Assembly: GCF_025377685.1 (NCBI RefSeq) | Contig: NZ_JACEHK010000001.1 | Location: 488,885 to 552,884, forward strand | Reading direction: 5' to 3' | Source of the DNA: Anaerobacillus sp. CMMVII | Lineage (GTDB): Bacteria > Bacillota > Bacilli > Bacillales > Anaerobacillaceae | DNA length: 64,000 nt | Shown: positions 8,374 to 16,138 of the stretch, piece after piece | How the letters are laid out: the number at the start of each line of letters is the position of its first letter | Position numbering within the stretch: the stretch's first letter is position 1 | Program-made: the position numbers and the translations under genes | Notes under the pieces: generated by a model | Seen by the model: only the letters and a program-made list of their open reading frames with translations | Database searches by the model: none | Told to the model about the DNA's origin: nothing

Positions 8374-8769
8374 ATGCAAAATCGAATGATATATGGAATG
8401 GCGATCCTTTTTAGTCTTGTCATTTATCTCTTTTTTGTAATGCCTTTAGACTTTTCACAGTTATTACTCACCGATACACTGATGAAAGTTGGAATTCTGA
8501 TTGTTATCTTAGTTTTTCCAATGCTCCTAGCCTGGTTAAAGATCACGCGAGGCAATCGAGTCTTTATGTTTGCCCTACCGTTTCATCTGATAGGCTTGTT
8601 TTTCCTCCATCGGGGATTGTATTTAGAAGGTCAAATCGTTGTGTTCAAGTACTCTTTTAAAGAATATGGGAGCTCATTAGTAGGGATCGAAAACTTTATT
8701 CTTTATCTTGCAATTAGTCTACTTGGACTCATCATAGCACTAGTTTTTCTAGAGCCAAATCAACGCTAG
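8374..8769 (+). CDS. Hypothetical four-helix membrane protein
   Basis: A 131-aa product starts at ATG 8374 behind AGAGAGGAGTG; the frame is open further upstream but without a ribosome binding site. Four hydrophobic segments (about 5-22, 37-52, 60-80 and 103-123) suggest a small integral membrane protein. No motif or family is recognised. The TAG stop lies inside the stem of the following bidirectional terminator, so the coding end and RNA end are fused. Confidence 0.6.
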   Translation: MQNRMIYGMAILFSLVIYLFFVMPLDFSQLLLTDTLMKVGILIVILVFPMLLAWLKITRGNRVFMFALPFHLIGLFFLHRGLYLEGQIVVFKYSFKEYGSSLVGIENFILYLAISLLGLIIALVFLEPNQR

Positions 8770-8790
8770 GTTGAATTCATGCCTAGCGTT
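8762..8790. terminator. Bidirectional terminator overlapping two stop codons
   Basis: AACGCTAGG (8762-8770) pairs perfectly with CCTAGCGTT (8782-8790). The plus-strand gene's stop (8767-8769) and the minus-strand gene's stop (8789-8791) both lie in the stem. The T-runs are short, so termination may be weak. Confidence 0.6.
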
Positions 8791-9511
8791 AATGTAGTAT
8801 TGGTGGTATTTTAAGGTTTTGGTCATTTTTTAGAGAAATATGCAATTGCAGATCACGATTTACCGCTGCGAAAAATACAGTTTTTTGATCGTATACTCCT
8901 TTTTTCTGAAGCTCTTGATTTAGCCATGCCTCAGTTAGATTGAAGTTGCGAAGGACATTGGTATAAACGGTTCCTTCAACCAAAACTGGAAAGGTGATCT
9001 GGGAGTTTGTTTTGACAATGTTTAAATCTTCACGAATTACTGGACTTTTACTTGGTTTTTTTAAGACACTAATCGCCCCATTGGCTTCAATAATGGCAGT
9101 TTCAACCTCGTTAAGGTCAAAGACATCTTTTTCACGTAGCATTTGCAAAATATTATCAATTGAAAAGCGAATTTTTTTGAGATTTTCATCAAGAAACTTG
9201 CCGTTTTGAACAACGACGGTTGGTTCAAAAGTAATAAGTCTACCTATTTTTCGATTTGAAATTTTTAAGTTTGCGACAACTCTTTGGAAAAGCCCAATTA
9301 ACACGATAGCGACAGCAGTTGGGAAATGATGAATGCTAGGGTCAGCAATGTCAGCACCGACGACAGCCCCAAGTGTTACAATAATTAGGAAATCAAAGAT
9401 CGGCAATTCACCAATCGCACGCTTTCCCATATAAATCGTCATCAGCAATAATAATGGGATAATTGTAATGATTCTTCCAAAAATAAGTAGTATCTCCTTT
9501 ATGGTTTCCAA
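8789..9511 (-). CDS. DUF421 family membrane protein (YetF-like)
   Basis: The 240-aa protein has three N-terminal transmembrane helices (about residues 6-25, 38-58 and 63-80) with the conserved YMGKRAIGELPIFDFLIIVTLG segment that marks the DUF421/YetF/YrbG family. Two small cytoplasmic alpha/beta domains follow (VVVQNGKFLDENLKK..., then ITFPVLVEGTVYTNVLRNF). In Bacillus these proteins are membrane proteins linked to spore or envelope functions; their biochemical role is not established. The gene is monocistronic and convergent with its left neighbour. Confidence 0.8.
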   Translation of the reverse strand: METIKEILLIFGRIITIIPLLLLMTIYMGKRAIGELPIFDFLIIVTLGAVVGADIADPSIHHFPTAVAIVLIGLFQRVVANLKISNRKIGRLITFEPTVVVQNGKFLDENLKKIRFSIDNILQMLREKDVFDLNEVETAIIEANGAISVLKKPSKSPVIREDLNIVKTNSQITFPVLVEGTVYTNVLRNFNLTEAWLNQELQKKGVYDQKTVFFAAVNRDLQLHISLKNDQNLKIPPILH

Positions 9512-9629
9512 AGTTAGTACGCTCCTTTATTCAACAATGAGCTTATTTTTCCCATTACACAAAGAGAACATGAATAAATTGGTGCCTATTTCTTGTGAAT
9601 TTGTATAATAGTATTAAGAGGTGAAGAAA

Positions 9630-9947
9630 ATGGTTGTATTAGTAATGGTTCAGCTTTTAACTATAGCTATGTTTTTATTGTTTGGCTGGTTAATTTTAAA
9701 AAAAGAAATGTATGGATTAATTTCAGGATTTGCGATGAAAAGTGAAGAAGAACAGCAGGAATTGATTAACAATGGCTATCCACAGGCTAGTGCTAAGGGA
9801 TTATTAAATTCCGGGTACATTTTGCTGATTGGGCTACTATTAGCATTATTTAAAGTGCCGTTTGTGATTGAACTATCATGGGCTGTCATGCTCGTTTATT
9901 TATTTGGATACTTGCTGTCTATCAATAAACTTGAAGCAAAAAAGTGA
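9630..9947 (+). CDS. DUF3784 family membrane protein
   Basis: The ATG at 9630 is placed seven bases after AAGAGGTG; an in-frame GTG at 9621 overlaps that site and is less likely. The 105-aa product has the DUF3784 layout: a first helix (about 3-23), a soluble hairpin with LISGFAMKSEEEQQELINNG, and two further helices. DUF3784 proteins are small membrane proteins of unknown function, often beside PH-domain-like proteins, as here. TATAAT at 9604-9609 is a plausible -10. It overlaps the next gene by 4 bp. Confidence 0.75.
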   Translation: MVVLVMVQLLTIAMFLLFGWLILKKEMYGLISGFAMKSEEEQQELINNGYPQASAKGLLNSGYILLIGLLLALFKVPFVIELSWAVMLVYLFGYLLSINKLEAKK

Positions 9948-10350
9948 GAAAGCGTAACTTTCTTATGTTAATGGGGACTATCGTTTTTACATTCGCAATT
10001 ATTGGTGGGGCGTTTTATGTTGGTCAATCATCAAATGTTTTAACGATTTCAAAAGATGAATTGCACATTAGTGGTACATATGGCGTCGATTGGCAACTTG
10101 AAGAAATTACAAACATCGAACTAGTTGAAGAGTTACCAGAGATAAAGATGCGAACTAACGGTTATTCCTTTGGAGGTCGGTTGAAAGGACGCTTTCGACT
10201 AGAGGAGCTTGGTAACGGCAGACTTTTATTTACAGAGACAATCCCCCTTTTATCTACATTGAAAAAGGAGAAGATTACTTATTTATAAACTCAAAGCAGC
10301 AAGAAGAAACATTATTATGGTATGAATCTGCCAAAGAAGCGTTAAGGTAA
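9944..10350 (+). pseudogene. Membrane-anchored PH-like protein, one frameshift
   Basis: One membrane segment (about residues 6-25) is followed by a beta-rich domain (LTISKDELHISGTYGVDWQLEEIT) typical of small bacterial PH-like proteins that accompany DUF3784. The first frame ends at 10288, but the homologous sequence shifts frame in the CCCCCTTTT run near 10245 and continues PFIYIEKGEDYLFINSKQQE...AKEALR to TAA at 10348-10350, immediately before a terminator. Adding one base gives 136 codons. The gene is probably intact in the organism and miscalled in a homopolymer. Translationally coupled to the DUF3784 gene. Confidence 0.65.
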
Positions 10351-10356
10351 GCAAAG

Positions 10357-10386
10357 TCACATGGGAACATCTCATGTGATTTTTTA
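10357..10386 (+). terminator. Intrinsic terminator
   Basis: TCACATG (10357-10363) pairs with CATGTGA (10373-10379), followed by TTTTTTATT. It confirms the gene end inferred after correcting the frameshift. Confidence 0.75.
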
Positions 10387-10436
10387 TTGAATCTGGTCAT
10401 ACTAACTTACATAATTGATGAAAGGAGAGGGTATGT

Positions 10437-10742
10437 ATGCCACGAAAAATAGCGTCAATTACCGAGGATCCCGATCCAAATGTTGAAGAGACGAACGCCG
10501 GTGAGGTTGGGAAATTAAATGGTTGGTTGGCTGCGGTCTTAAATTACTTATCAGATGATGACGTAGAAGAAATCGATATCGAATATCTCCTGAAAAATAC
10601 GGAAGGGTTACAAGAGTGGTGGGATAACTATCGAGAAAGTAATCGTCAACAAATTGAGGAAGAAATCAAGAATGCATTAGGAGATTTAAGCTTAGAAGAA
10701 TTAGAAGCCATCCGTGAAAAGATCAAAGAAAAAGAAAGTTGA
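10437..10742 (+). CDS. Hypothetical acidic helical protein (101 aa)
   Basis: ATG at 10437 follows AAAGGAGAGGG. The product is strongly acidic, without membrane segments. An N-terminal flexible part leads to helices (LNGWLAAVLNYLSDDDVEEI, then a Glu/Lys-rich C-terminal helix that could form a coiled coil). I recognise no domain. It is monocistronic, with its own terminator. Confidence 0.6.
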   Translation: MPRKIASITEDPDPNVEETNAGEVGKLNGWLAAVLNYLSDDDVEEIDIEYLLKNTEGLQEWWDNYRESNRQQIEEEIKNALGDLSLEELEAIREKIKEKES

Positions 10743-10745
10743 ACC

Positions 10746-10776
10746 AAAAGCGCGATTCCTTTTCGTGCTTTTTTTG
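10746..10776 (+). terminator. Intrinsic terminator
   Basis: AAAAGCGCGA pairs with TCGTGCTTTT (one mismatch), ending in a T7 run. Confidence 0.65.
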
Positions 10777-10892
10777 TTTAGGGCTTTAAGTACAAATGGT
10801 GCCCCTAATTTGCACGCTAGAAGCTTTCGTAAAAACAGCGTGAAACTAAATGTAACATTTTATCGTCTTTTCGTAGTGAGGGGGGACTTATT

Positions 10893-11399
10893 TTGATCAT
10901 GAAAAGGCTTGTTACGATATGTCTGGTTTCATTAGTACTCATAGGTATGGTAGGCTGCTTACAAAAACCATCTGATGAAGTCCATACTAAAGTACCAACG
11001 GATTTTAATTTTTCGTTGGAATATGGTACTTATGGAAAACAAAAAATCGATACGTTTAACCAGATCATTGTAAAGGATCTGGTCATTGATGGAACGGTAG
11101 AAGCGAACATAGCTTTTACAGTGGAAGAAATGAAAGCTATTTATGAGAGAATGGTCAGTATCAATATTATGGGAAACCTCGATTTAGAAAAGGAGAAGGA
11201 ATGTGGAGTTACCCCAGAGTCTTACTCTAGTTGGACAATTGAAATGAATGGAGAATCCAAGAAGATATTTTACAAGGATTATTGTGAGTATCCAAGGGAT
11301 GTCCTGAACTTACTAAGGCTTGAAGACTATATCCATAACCTTTTAACCGAAAAAGCTGAATATAAAGAGCTACCGGCATCGAACGGATATTATGAATAA
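10893..11399 (+). CDS. Predicted lipoprotein
   Basis: The 168-aa protein has a signal peptide and lipobox (LIGMVGC, Cys near residue 22). The mature domain contains two further Cys residues (KECGV and DYCEY) and alternating strands. The TTG at 10893 sits six bases after GAGGGGGG; an ATG two codons later is the alternative. No family recognised. Probably a cell-surface lipoprotein of unknown role. Confidence 0.65.
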   Translation: MIMKRLVTICLVSLVLIGMVGCLQKPSDEVHTKVPTDFNFSLEYGTYGKQKIDTFNQIIVKDLVIDGTVEANIAFTVEEMKAIYERMVSINIMGNLDLEKEKECGVTPESYSSWTIEMNGESKKIFYKDYCEYPRDVLNLLRLEDYIHNLLTEKAEYKELPASNGYYE

Positions 11400-11411
11400 A
11401 TTCTTAAGTAC

Positions 11412-11456
11412 AAAAAAAGGTGAAACAAAGGCAATGCCTGTTGTTCACCTTTTTTC
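11412..11456. terminator. Bidirectional intrinsic terminator
   Basis: AAAAAAAGGTGAA pairs with TTCACCTTTTTT, with an inner AGGCA/TGCCT stem. It serves the lipoprotein gene and the convergent esterase-family gene. Confidence 0.75.
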
Positions 11457-11460
11457 TAAG

Positions 11461-12714
11461 TTAAAGGTTGAATGGTGTTAATGCTTTTGTTTCTTCTATA
11501 TGAATAAACGCATCATAGCGGTCGGAGATTCGTGAAGGAACATAGTTTCCATGGTGTTCATATCCGGGGTGATAGACGACACCGATGGCGCGATGGCCGA
11601 TAATCTCCCGAAAATGCTTCTGGTTTTCTTTCGTAAAAATCATATATTTTGAAAATGCTCCAGCTTTATGAAGAATATCCTCCCAGCTTCCGGCTGCAGC
11701 CGTTGGCACTGTCATAACTTCAGCTTTAGCACCCCATTTAGTTCCGGCAATGACTGTCCCATGATGAGTACCAAAACCAATTGCAAAGATATTTTCCTGC
11801 CCGTACTGTTCACGTGTTATTTGTCCGACATTGATCATTCCTTCGCTCGCCATATCTGTAGCTCTAGCATCTCCTATATGGGTGTTATGTTCCCAAATGA
11901 TGCCTTTGGCTTTTTGACCATAGTAGTTGCCGATATGGTGAAGTGCCTCTGCCATATGGCGATCACGAATGTTCCATGATTCATGATCATTTGTCACCAT
12001 TGTATGGTAATAATGCTCAGCATTACTTGCGGCAATTGCATTTAATTTTAAGCTAAGTAATGCCTCTGGGTCGTCTTCGTAGGTCTTTTTGTTTTGCTGA
12101 ATTGTTTGTAAAAGTTCCATAATTTCACTCATACAATCCTCACCGTAAAACGCTGCTGAAATTCCGTATTGTTCTGGTTTACGGTGAAAGGGCTCAAAGC
12201 ATTCAATCGCATTCAGTGCCTTAGCTAGATCAGGAGACTTAATTTTTTCAAGATATTGAACGATTGCCTCCATCGATTCCCAAAGGCTATAGACATCGAG
12301 TCCGTAAAAGCCTATCTTCTGCTCACGCGACTGGTTGTACTCGTACAACCAATCAATTAACTCAACCATTTCATGGTTAGCCCACATCCACGAAGGCCAC
12401 CGATTAAATGAATTTTGTAAAACATCTTGAGCACTTGAATATTCAGGTGCTAACCCTTTAATATAGCGATTTACTTCGTAACAAGCAGGCCAATCGCCTT
12501 CAACAGCGACGAAGGAATAGCCGTGCTCTTTAATTAACGTTTTCGTCAGATCAGCACGAAATGTGTAAAACTCAGAGGTACCATGGCTGGCTTCTCCCAA
12601 TAAAACGTATTTAGCATGACTCGCTGCTTGAATTAATGGATGTAGTTCTGCTGACTCTGTAAAACGGACAGAATGCTTAGCGATATGGTCTAACATGTGA
12701 TCGGTTTTAATCAT
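11461..12714 (-). CDS. Erythromycin esterase family protein
   Basis: The 417-aa protein starts at ATG 12714 behind GAGGTGAG; the open frame reaches 12780 but that part lacks a ribosome binding site. It contains the family signature VLLGEASHGTSEFY with its conserved Glu and His, VAVEGDWPACYEVNRYI, IGFYGLDVYSLWESM, and WEHNTHIGDARATDM near residue 270. EreA/EreB hydrolyse the macrolide lactone, but most members of this COG2312 family in Bacillus (for example B. subtilis YbfO) have no proven macrolide activity. So the call is by family, not by substrate. The gene is divergent from an ECF-type promoter that begins 47 bp upstream of its start. Confidence 0.8.
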   Translation of the reverse strand: MIKTDHMLDHIAKHSVRFTESAELHPLIQAASHAKYVLLGEASHGTSEFYTFRADLTKTLIKEHGYSFVAVEGDWPACYEVNRYIKGLAPEYSSAQDVLQNSFNRWPSWMWANHEMVELIDWLYEYNQSREQKIGFYGLDVYSLWESMEAIVQYLEKIKSPDLAKALNAIECFEPFHRKPEQYGISAAFYGEDCMSEIMELLQTIQQNKKTYEDDPEALLSLKLNAIAASNAEHYYHTMVTNDHESWNIRDRHMAEALHHIGNYYGQKAKGIIWEHNTHIGDARATDMASEGMINVGQITREQYGQENIFAIGFGTHHGTVIAGTKWGAKAEVMTVPTAAAGSWEDILHKAGAFSKYMIFTKENQKHFREIIGHRAIGVVYHPGYEHHGNYVPSRISDRYDAFIHIEETKALTPFNL

Positions 12715-12760
12715 CTGACTCACCTCGTTATTAGTATGAACGTAACGAAAGAAATTTCTC

Positions 12761-12789
12761 CAACACTTTTCGTTTGTCATTCGTTATCT
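12761..12789 (+). promoter_or_regulatory. Predicted ECF-sigma promoter, copy 1
   Basis: CAACACTTTT at 12761-12770 and CGTTATCT at 12782-12789, with 15 bases between CAACAC and CGTTATCT. The AAC -35 core and CGT -10 core are characteristic of ECF promoters. The same motif with identical spacing occurs at 13230-13258. It lies 33 bp upstream of the small gene at 12822. Confidence 0.6.
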
Positions 12790-12821
12790 TAGTGAAATAA
12801 CTACTAATGACGGGGGAATGA

Positions 12822-13013
12822 ATGATGTATCCGTTTGAAGAATATAGCATGAAACAACGAATGATTGAGTTACAGGAGGAAGCAAGACAATATCAGCTAA
12901 GTCGGCATTATCGAAAAGATGACAAAAGTTGGTTTCGAGGCTTGAATATTTTAAAAAGCTTTTCGGCAAAATACGATTCAGATATAAAAAAACACCAAAG
13001 TAAGGTGGGATAG
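12822..13013 (+). CDS. Small basic hypothetical protein (63 aa)
   Basis: A 63-aa hydrophilic, helical, Lys/Arg/Gln-rich product (MMYPFEEYSMKQRMIELQEE...). The ATG follows CGGGGG; a second ATG is adjacent. It lies downstream of a predicted ECF-type promoter and one base before the next small gene, so the two form a unit. No family recognised. Being under a promoter that resembles the one upstream of the sigma gene, it is a candidate regulon member. Confidence 0.5.
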   Translation: MMYPFEEYSMKQRMIELQEEARQYQLSRHYRKDDKSWFRGLNILKSFSAKYDSDIKKHQSKVG

Positions 13014-13014
13014 T

Positions 13015-13131
13015 ATGACACAGTCAAAATCGCAAGAAGACCGACAATTCCGAGCGCGTAAAGAAGCTCAAAACCCTCATGGTAAAGTAAAGTCATTCAA
13101 ACGTTTGGCTAATGAGGCGAAAAAAGAATAG
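13015..13131 (+). CDS. 38-aa basic protein (possibly DUF6254-like)
   Basis: ATG at 13015 begins a 38-codon frame (MTQSKSQEDRQFRARKEA, then QNPHGKVKSFKRLANEAKKE) preceded by AAGGTGGGA. Its short, highly charged sequence with a central QNPHGKV core resembles a small conserved Bacillaceae family that I believe is DUF6254; the assignment is from memory and unverified. It is the second gene of the small ECF-type-promoter unit and ends just before a terminator. Confidence 0.6.
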   Translation: MTQSKSQEDRQFRARKEAQNPHGKVKSFKRLANEAKKE

Positions 13132-13140
13132 TAAGCGTAG

Positions 13141-13165
13141 CCTACCGACACCGGTAGGTTCTTTT
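13141..13165 (+). terminator. Intrinsic terminator
   Basis: CCTACCG pairs with CGGTAGG over a short loop, followed by TTCTTTTATT. It closes the two-gene small-protein unit. Confidence 0.7.
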
Positions 13166-13229
13166 ATTGGTTAGAGATATAGATCTTTTAGGCTATTGAA
13201 AAATATTATTAAAAAAATTATTTTTCCCC

Positions 13230-13258
13230 CAACACTTTGCCTCTCTCATCCGTTATCT
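13230..13258 (+). promoter_or_regulatory. Predicted ECF-sigma promoter, copy 2 (sigma operon)
   Basis: CAACACTTT at 13230-13238 and CGTTATCT at 13251-13258, again 15 bases between CAACAC and CGTTATCT. The spacer also shares TCAT before CGTTATCT with copy 1. It stands 62 bp upstream of the sigma gene, which suggests autoregulation. Confidence 0.6.
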
Positions 13259-13319
13259 AGATGAGAATGGCCATTGTGGACACTTAGGATAATAACTAAA
13301 ATAAAAGTAAAAAAGTGAG

Positions 13320-13793
13320 TTGGTTACGTTGGAAGTGAGTGATTTATACGAGAAGCTGAAAGATGATCTTCACCGTTTTGCGAAATCAATCGCAAGACAT
13401 GAACAGGAGGCGTATGATCTTGTTCAAGACGCTTTGGTAAAAGCATTAAAGGAAGAAAAGCTTTTAAACTTAGCGGATTATAAGCAGCGCGCCTGGTTTT
13501 TTCGTGTTATGAAGAACCAACTCATTGATGAGCGGAGAAAGGATAGGCGGTTAACCGAGTGGGAGGACGACCTAGATTTTCCAATGCAAGGCCTTGCTAT
13601 TAACCACCTTGAAATGACGGAGCTTTTATCGAACCTACCACAGGAATTAAGTGATCTCATTTTTAAACGATATTGGCTCGGGCTGTCTAGTCAGGAAATG
13701 AGTAAACAATTTGGGGTTCCAGCCTCAACCATCCGTTATAAGCTACACATGGCTATCAAAAGATTAAGAGTAATCCTAGAGGAGGAAAAATAA
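13320..13793 (+). CDS. Sigma-70 family (ECF) RNA polymerase sigma factor
   Basis: A 157-aa protein. Region 2 spans about residues 8-75 (EQEAYDLVQDALVKAL, AWFFRVMKNQLIDERRKDRR, the last being the region 2.4 helix and linker). Region 4 spans about 103-155 (LPQELSDLIFKRYWLGLSSQEMSKQFGVPASTIRYKL cut into its helix-turn-helix). It is followed directly by a gene for a large repeat protein rather than a zinc-finger anti-sigma. The start is uncertain: TTG 13320 gives the longest frame, TTG 13329 and GTG 13335 are alternatives, none with a strong RBS. The ECF-type promoter at 13230 suggests it drives its own operon. Confidence 0.8.
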   Translation: MVTLEVSDLYEKLKDDLHRFAKSIARHEQEAYDLVQDALVKALKEEKLLNLADYKQRAWFFRVMKNQLIDERRKDRRLTEWEDDLDFPMQGLAINHLEMTELLSNLPQELSDLIFKRYWLGLSSQEMSKQFGVPASTIRYKLHMAIKRLRVILEEEK

Positions 13794-14992
13794 TGAATCA
13801 ACGTATCGGTAATGTAGGGGTATTAAATTTAACAAATGCGACGGCAGAAAGTATTCAAGGAATTGAACGAATTGAAAATGTAGGTATCGTCTTTTACAAA
13901 AAAGAGACAGCTCCTCTTCTTTCGGCATTAAACATAGGCAATATTGGATCAAGTGTTGAAATACCAGAAGGATTTCAGGTATTGAACGGTGTCTTACATG
14001 TTAATGGGGCATACCTAGAAGGGATAACAGGGCCTGTTCACCTAATGGTCAACGGAAATGTGATTATCGACAAAGACGTTCGCGAAGATCAGCTCAAAAA
14101 GGAGCAACTTCAGCTTATTGTGAATGGAAAGATCTATGCTCCAGATCACCTAGCAAGTTCGATTAATCGTCTCTTAAAAAATGGTTCAGGAAATGTGACT
14201 ACGTATCAAGATGCACCGCCGCGCTTTGAAAATGGAATTTTCACAGTCTCAAACTCCTTTTTAGAATCAATTGAGGAGCCGCTAACATTAGTCGTGAATG
14301 GCATTGTTGAATTAGAAAAAGAGTTGGATTTAGCCTTGTTTACAGAAAAGATTAGCAAGCTTGAAGTGAATGGGATTGCTTTCCTTCATCAAGAGCAAGA
14401 AGCCACTTTATATAAAAAAGTTGCCTCTTTTACAAGTTGTCGTAAGGAAGTTATTCCCGCAGGCTTTGACTATATAAAAAAATTACCTCGTTTAAATGCT
14501 CGGTCCATTCGCCGGTTTACGAATAAAAACGTATTTACGAAAAAACCAGTCATCATTGAAGCTGATGTTACAAGAGAGATGTTGACGAATGCTTTTGCTG
14601 GAATTAATACAAAATCTGTAATCATCTGTCATGAGCAACTAGAAGACTTAGTTTATGAATTAACAAACGTAGAAGCAGAGGTTTTGTCTTATGAGACTAA
14701 CTTTGTCATGATCGAAGGAGAAGAAGTTTGGTCAAATGATCAGTTCCTAGCATTAAAAACACCAACCAATTTTATTGTAAAAGGACAACTTACTTTAGAT
14801 CAGGATGTAACAGAGGAAGTTCTGTTTGAGAAAGTGGCGACCCTAGACGTCCTTGGTGAAGTCATCGTCTCAGAAAAGAAGGTAAAAGGTAGTTTGCAAA
14901 ACATGATAAGGGTTTGTACTGGTAGGATCGGCGAAGCATTTTCGAATGAGACTAGCGCTACACTCAATAATGTTGGGGAATTGTCGTTATAA
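13793..14992 (+). CDS. Repeat protein in sigma-factor operon (bactofilin-like pattern)
   Basis: The 399-aa protein overlaps the sigma gene stop (TAATG) behind GAGGAGG. It has no signal peptide or membrane helix. It is built of recurring beta units: HVNGAYLEG, MVNGNVIID, IVNGKIYAP, VVNGIVELE, EVNGIAFLH, IVKGQLTLD and VLGEVIVSE all follow an xVxGxVxL rhythm, roughly every 40-60 residues in loose groups. This resembles the beta-solenoid strands of polymer-forming bactofilins, but I cannot assign the family. Coupled translation with an ECF sigma suggests it is either a soluble partner that controls the sigma or the main product the sigma makes. Confidence 0.65.
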   Translation: MNQRIGNVGVLNLTNATAESIQGIERIENVGIVFYKKETAPLLSALNIGNIGSSVEIPEGFQVLNGVLHVNGAYLEGITGPVHLMVNGNVIIDKDVREDQLKKEQLQLIVNGKIYAPDHLASSINRLLKNGSGNVTTYQDAPPRFENGIFTVSNSFLESIEEPLTLVVNGIVELEKELDLALFTEKISKLEVNGIAFLHQEQEATLYKKVASFTSCRKEVIPAGFDYIKKLPRLNARSIRRFTNKNVFTKKPVIIEADVTREMLTNAFAGINTKSVIICHEQLEDLVYELTNVEAEVLSYETNFVMIEGEEVWSNDQFLALKTPTNFIVKGQLTLDQDVTEEVLFEKVATLDVLGEVIVSEKKVKGSLQNMIRVCTGRIGEAFSNETSATLNNVGELSL

Positions 14993-15001
14993 TTGTTGAA
15001 G

Positions 15002-15029
15002 AGACTCAGGCCGGTTGCCTGAGTCTTTC
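15002..15029. terminator. Intrinsic terminator
   Basis: AGACTCAGGC (15002-15011) pairs perfectly with GCCTGAGTCT (15017-15026). It lies between the convergent repeat-protein gene and the transporter gene. Confidence 0.75.
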
Positions 15030-15041
15030 TGGAAATAGAGG

Positions 15042-15998
15042 CTAGCTTGCCAAATATCCTTTTCGTTTAAACAATAGAAACTGAGTGATGATAGCAAGAA
15101 GAGGTAATTCTAACAACGGCCCAATCACAAGAGTTAAAGCGAGTAATGGTAGATCTGGAAAAGCGGTCAAAGCAATGGCTAAAGCAATTGGTGAATTGCG
15201 AGCTAACGTCGTTAAGCTTAGGCTTGCGCCATCTTGATACGGGAAATTTAACTTCTGAGCCACTTTTTGAGTGAAGATAAAATTAACCGAAAAAAATATG
15301 AGGATAGGAATAGTTAATTTCCACATTAAATCTAAGTTTTCCAGCAGTAGCTGTCCTTGAGAGGCGAACATTGCAACGATTGCAAGACTTAAGAAGAGTA
15401 TTGGTAATACACTTATTTTAGTTATGATATTGTTTCGAAGTTGTTGTCTATTTTTTAAAGTGACCTTTGTAATAAGTGCTAGAAATAATGGTATACATAA
15501 AACGAATAAAATGCTTTCTAACAAAGGCTTAAACTCAATAACCCCGGTGGTTCCCCCAAAAATGAGTAAGTAAATAGGTAATAACACAACCTGCAAAAGT
15601 AGATTAATTGGCAAGATTGCCGTTGATAATCCCACATTTCCTTTAGCCATTCCAGTAAAGATTATGTACCAATCTGTACATGGTGTAACCATTAGCATAA
15701 TAAAACCAAGATATAATACGGGATTGTCACCCAAAAATAATAAAGCTAGTAACCAAGCAAAAATAGGAGTCCAAATAAAGTTTATAAAGACAGAAATTGA
15801 AGTAAACCGAATGTTCTTAAACGCCTTTTTTACGTCTTCAATGGGAACTTGCAAGAATGAAATATACAGCATAGCAACTAATAAAGGGAAAATAAAACTT
15901 TCTGCATTCGATTGAATTGTTTGAGATTGTCCTAAAACTATGCCAAGAACGACTGCTAGAAAAATAATACCAGTATAAAGTTTTTCAAGAACATTCAT
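15042..15998 (-). CDS. BASS/ACR3-type permease (arsenic-resistance-like)
   Basis: The 318-aa protein has about ten hydrophobic helices and the conserved helix TPCTDWYIIFTGMAKG, which corresponds to the cysteine-containing TM4 of ACR3-type permeases in the bile acid:sodium symporter superfamily. A second conserved stretch is SLTTLARNSPIALAIALT. ACR3 proteins export arsenite; members with the CTDWY variant are usually annotated as 'arsenic resistance protein', but no arsR or arsC gene is near, so the substrate is open. The gene is monocistronic; the intergenic DNA to the divergent nhaC-like gene holds no obvious ArsR site. Confidence 0.75.
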   Translation of the reverse strand: MNVLEKLYTGIIFLAVVLGIVLGQSQTIQSNAESFIFPLLVAMLYISFLQVPIEDVKKAFKNIRFTSISVFINFIWTPIFAWLLALLFLGDNPVLYLGFIMLMVTPCTDWYIIFTGMAKGNVGLSTAILPINLLLQVVLLPIYLLIFGGTTGVIEFKPLLESILFVLCIPLFLALITKVTLKNRQQLRNNIITKISVLPILFLSLAIVAMFASQGQLLLENLDLMWKLTIPILIFFSVNFIFTQKVAQKLNFPYQDGASLSLTTLARNSPIALAIALTAFPDLPLLALTLVIGPLLELPLLAIITQFLLFKRKGYLAS

Positions 15999-16138
15999 TA
16001 GAGGTATTCACACCAATCGGTTTAGTTTTTTCAACCGTAATTTTACCATAGTTAATTTGTAAAGATGTCAAATGTTCTTACATAAAATCACTCTTATATC
16101 ACAACCTAATGTAATCATGTGTAAAGTAGGTGATTTGA

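Noticed and set aside
11461-12714. A macrolide resistance gene
   Set aside because: The family match is clear, but most chromosomal Bacillus members have no shown macrolide activity, and there is no resistance context.
15042-15998. An arsenic resistance operon
   Set aside because: Only a permease of the superfamily; no arsR, arsC or arsA beside it.
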